A program made the translations under genes and the position numbers. Positions 5,547-7,701 of a stretch of DNA of 7,701 nucleotides are shown piece after piece; the stretch's first letter is position 1, and the number at the start of each line of letters is the position of its first letter. Source of the DNA: an uncultured Clostridia bacterium (lineage in GTDB: Bacteria > Bacillota > Clostridia > Christensenellales > CASEPJ01); assembly GCA_949289715.1 (NCBI GenBank), contig CASEPJ010000198.1, positions 1-7,701 of the forward strand, given 5' to 3'. Under the pieces are notes generated by a model, which saw only the letters and a list, made by a program, of their open reading frames with translations, did no database searches and had not been told where the DNA came from.

Positions 5547-7385
5547 ATGAATAATAAAAGGTTTTCCATATTATTATTCGACGTTATGATAGCACTTCTG
5601 CTTTTTATCACATTTACCGTAACGTTGAACATAAGCAACATAAACAGCGAACAAATCCTTGCGGTTATTATTGCTATACCCATAATTTTGTTCGTTTATT
5701 TTGCTGTTTTCAGAATGTGCAAACTTTATAACGTCATTTGGAGATATGCCTCCGCCCCTCAATACTTAAAACTTTTCATTGCGAGCTTATTATCCATCGT
5801 TCTGTTTTCTTCCATTGCACTGCCTTTAATAGGAGACGATATTCCGGGATTTTTCGATATTTGTTTAATGGTGGGTTCATACCACATAACAATAATTATA
5901 ATGAGTAGACTTGCCTACAGTTTTTACCGTAAAAAGACAAGCACCGTTAAATATACGGGAAACGTAAAGCACAAAAGAACTCTTATAGTAGGAGCCGGCT
6001 GGACGGCAAGCGCCATATTAAACGAATTGAAAGAAAAAAACTCCTCTCTGTTTCCCGTAGGCTTTGTAGATGACGACAAAGATAAACAAAAAAGAGAAAT
6101 TAACGATATTCCCATATGCGGCACAACCGAAGATATACCTAAAATATGTTCCGAACTTGAAATAGATACAATACTTTTTGCCATACCTTCCTGCGACCCT
6201 GTAAACAGGAAAAGAATAATTAACATTTGTATGAAAACCAAATGCGAAATTAAAGTTTTGCCTTACATGCATAAAATGGTAGAAAATTCGGATATGGTTT
6301 CTCAAATTCAATCGGTAAAAATCGAAGATTTGTTAGGCAGGGAGCAGGTAGATGTTAAGAGTCCCGAAGTTGCCGAATTTATAAAAAACAAAAAATGTCT
6401 CGTAACAGGCGGCGGCGGTTCTATCGGGAGCGAATTGGTAAGGCAGCTGGCACTCTGTTCTCCCAAAAAAATTTACATTATAGACAGTTACGAAAACGGC
6501 GCATACGATATTCAGCAAGAAATAAAAAATAAACATCCCGAAATTAATTTAGACGTTGAAATTTTTTCAGTTGCAGATTACGACAGATTGGATAAATTTT
6601 TTAAAGATAACCTGCCCGATATAGTTTTTCATGCTGCGGCTCATAAACACGTTCCCCTTATGGAAACAAATCCCGAACAGGCAGTCAAAAATAATGTCGT
6701 GGGAACTTTCAACGCTGCCCGCATAGCAGCAAAATACGGCACCAAAAGATTTGTATTAATATCTACGGATAAAGCGGTAAATCCTACCAATGTTATGGGT
6801 GCTACAAAAAAAATTTGCGAATTGATTATGAGCTATATGACCGCTCAAAATACCAATACAAGTTTCGTTGCCGTTCGTTTCGGCAATGTTTTAGGTTCTA
6901 ACGGTTCGGTCATTCCTCTTTTTAAAAAACAAATAGAAATGGGCGGACCGGTAACGGTAACGCATCCCGACATTATTAGATATTTTATGACGATACCCGA
7001 AGCGGTAGCCCTTGTTATGAGGACAAGCGTACTTGCAAAAGGCGGTGAAATTTTCGTTTTGGATATGGGCGAACAGGTAAAAATTCTCACTCTTGTGGAA
7101 AATCTCATAAAACTGTCCGGTTTTGAACCTTACACGGAAATTCCCGTTCAATTTATAGGTTTAAGACCGGGGGAAAAACTTTACGAAGAACTGCTTATAA
7201 AAGAAGACGGTCTTGAAAAAACAGCTGAAAGTAAAATTTTCGTAACCAAACAAGTTCCCATAGACACAAAAAAATTCGAGGAAGATATAAAAGAGCTGGT
7301 AGATTTGGCAAACGAAAACAAAGCAAATGCAGTTATAGAAAAAATAAAAGAAATAGTGCCAACATTTCATCATAATATAAATTAG
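5547..7385 (+). CDS. FlaA1/CapD/PglF-type membrane UDP-sugar 4,6-dehydratase
   Basis: This 612-residue protein belongs to the membrane-anchored nucleoside-diphosphate-sugar dehydratases (WbpM, CapD, PglF). They convert UDP-GlcNAc to a UDP-4-keto-6-deoxy sugar for capsule, O-antigen, bacillosamine or other surface glycans. About four hydrophobic helices occupy residues 8-125. A first Rossmann domain follows (RTLIVGAGWTAS, 144-155; VGFVDDD, 171-177), then the catalytic short-chain dehydrogenase domain. That domain has TGGGGSIGSE (287-296), AAAHKHVPLME (363-373), the STDK motif (406-409) with Met417 and Lys421 in place of the usual Tyr-x-x-x-Lys, RFGNVLGSNGSV (444-455) and LRPGEKLYEELL (539-550). 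Length and domain order are those of the full-size family. The first Rossmann loop lacks the last glycine of GxGxxG (Ala154), as may occur in this non-catalytic domain. The start has only a weak ribosome site (GGGA, 11 nt away). It ends with TAG, 7 bp before the next gene. The exact product stereochemistry cannot be told. Confidence 0.93.
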   Translation: MNNKRFSILLFDVMIALLLFITFTVTLNISNINSEQILAVIIAIPIILFVYFAVFRMCKLYNVIWRYASAPQYLKLFIASLLSIVLFSSIALPLIGDDIPGFFDICLMVGSYHITIIIMSRLAYSFYRKKTSTVKYTGNVKHKRTLIVGAGWTASAILNELKEKNSSLFPVGFVDDDKDKQKREINDIPICGTTEDIPKICSELEIDTILFAIPSCDPVNRKRIINICMKTKCEIKVLPYMHKMVENSDMVSQIQSVKIEDLLGREQVDVKSPEVAEFIKNKKCLVTGGGGSIGSELVRQLALCSPKKIYIIDSYENGAYDIQQEIKNKHPEINLDVEIFSVADYDRLDKFFKDNLPDIVFHAAAHKHVPLMETNPEQAVKNNVVGTFNAARIAAKYGTKRFVLISTDKAVNPTNVMGATKKICELIMSYMTAQNTNTSFVAVRFGNVLGSNGSVIPLFKKQIEMGGPVTVTHPDIIRYFMTIPEAVALVMRTSVLAKGGEIFVLDMGEQVKILTLVENLIKLSGFEPYTEIPVQFIGLRPGEKLYEELLIKEDGLEKTAESKIFVTKQVPIDTKKFEEDIKELVDLANENKANAVIEKIKEIVPTFHHNIN

Positions 7386-7392
7386 AACTTAA

Positions 7393-7701
7393 ATGGAAAA
7401 TTCGAAAAACATAATTAAAAAATTTATTTACAGTCATTATTATCTTGCGCTATTTGCGATTATTACATTTTTATTTTGGTCGCTTGATTTGTCTATAATC
7501 GGAGCTGCCCTTTTAGTTATAATCGGTTCTATATCTTTATTTTTTTCCGACGATATTTCTCCTTTATTTCCTTCTTTTCTTTTCTTGACTATTGTAATGA
7601 ACACAAATAATCTTGAGGAAATTTTTTCTCAAATTAATTTAATAATCGTAGTAATTGCATTTTTTATTGTTTCTTTGATTTTGTTTATTGTTAAAAAATT
7701 A
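7393..7701 (+). CDS. Unassigned multi-pass membrane protein, N-terminal part
   Basis: An open frame runs without a stop from ATG at 7393 to the window edge, giving 103 residues. It starts with a short basic segment (MENSKNIIKK). Strongly hydrophobic stretches follow at about 16-31, 33-51, 57-69 and 81-101, with a polar SDDISP loop (52-57) and an acidic NNLEEIF segment (72-78). I recognise no family motif. Its position 7 bp after a surface-sugar dehydratase gene, in the same direction, suggests a partner in glycan export, polymerisation or ligation, such as an O-antigen ligase- or flippase-like protein, but this is inference from context. No good Shine-Dalgarno precedes it, so translational coupling to the upstream gene is likely. 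The 3' end is outside the window. Confidence 0.75.
   Translation, partial: MENSKNIIKKFIYSHYYLALFAIITFLFWSLDLSIIGAALLVIIGSISLFFSDDISPLFPSFLFLTIVMNTNNLEEIFSQINLIIVVIAFFIVSLILFIVKKL

Overview
The window looks like chromosomal DNA of a low-GC, Gram-positive-type bacterium, most plausibly a Clostridia-like member of the Bacillota. This is inferred from the AT-rich intergenic regions, strong AAGGAGG-type ribosome binding sites, TATAAT-type -10 boxes and the style of the proteins. The sequence alone does not give the species. No rRNA, tRNA, CRISPR array, integrase or transposase is visible.

Layout: on the minus strand, uppP (426-1199) is followed after a few bases by the start of a P-type cation ATPase gene that leaves the window at position 1. 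A very AT-rich 704-bp divergent intergenic region (1200-1903) carries candidate promoters for both directions and several inverted repeats. On the plus strand, glmM (1904-3205) and glmS (3218-5008) form a tight pair. A second AT-rich gap (5009-5546) contains a small GC-richer structured islet. After it come a FlaA1/CapD/PglF-type nucleotide-sugar dehydratase gene (5547-7385) and, 7 bp later, the first 103 codons of an unassigned membrane protein running off the right edge.

The genes share a cell-envelope theme. GlmS makes glucosamine-6-phosphate, GlmM turns it into glucosamine-1-phosphate on the way to UDP-GlcNAc, the dehydratase probably consumes UDP-GlcNAc for a modified surface sugar, and UppP regenerates the undecaprenyl phosphate carrier used by peptidoglycan and surface glycans.

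The most striking observation is an in-frame TAA at codon 140 of glmS (3635-3637). Reading continues in the same frame for another 456 well-conserved codons, with every family motif intact on both sides. This is a clean nonsense codon, not a frameshift, in a gene that is usually essential. It may be a sequencing or assembly error, a recent null mutation, readthrough, or a split gene giving a separate isomerase domain. Other points worth attention are a GC islet with a hairpin and a CCTCCTT (anti-Shine-Dalgarno-like) stretch after glmS, a 16-bp bulged inverted repeat upstream of glmM, and an unusually long charged N-terminal extension on the ATPase.

I found no convincing evidence of a wholly new multi-gene system.
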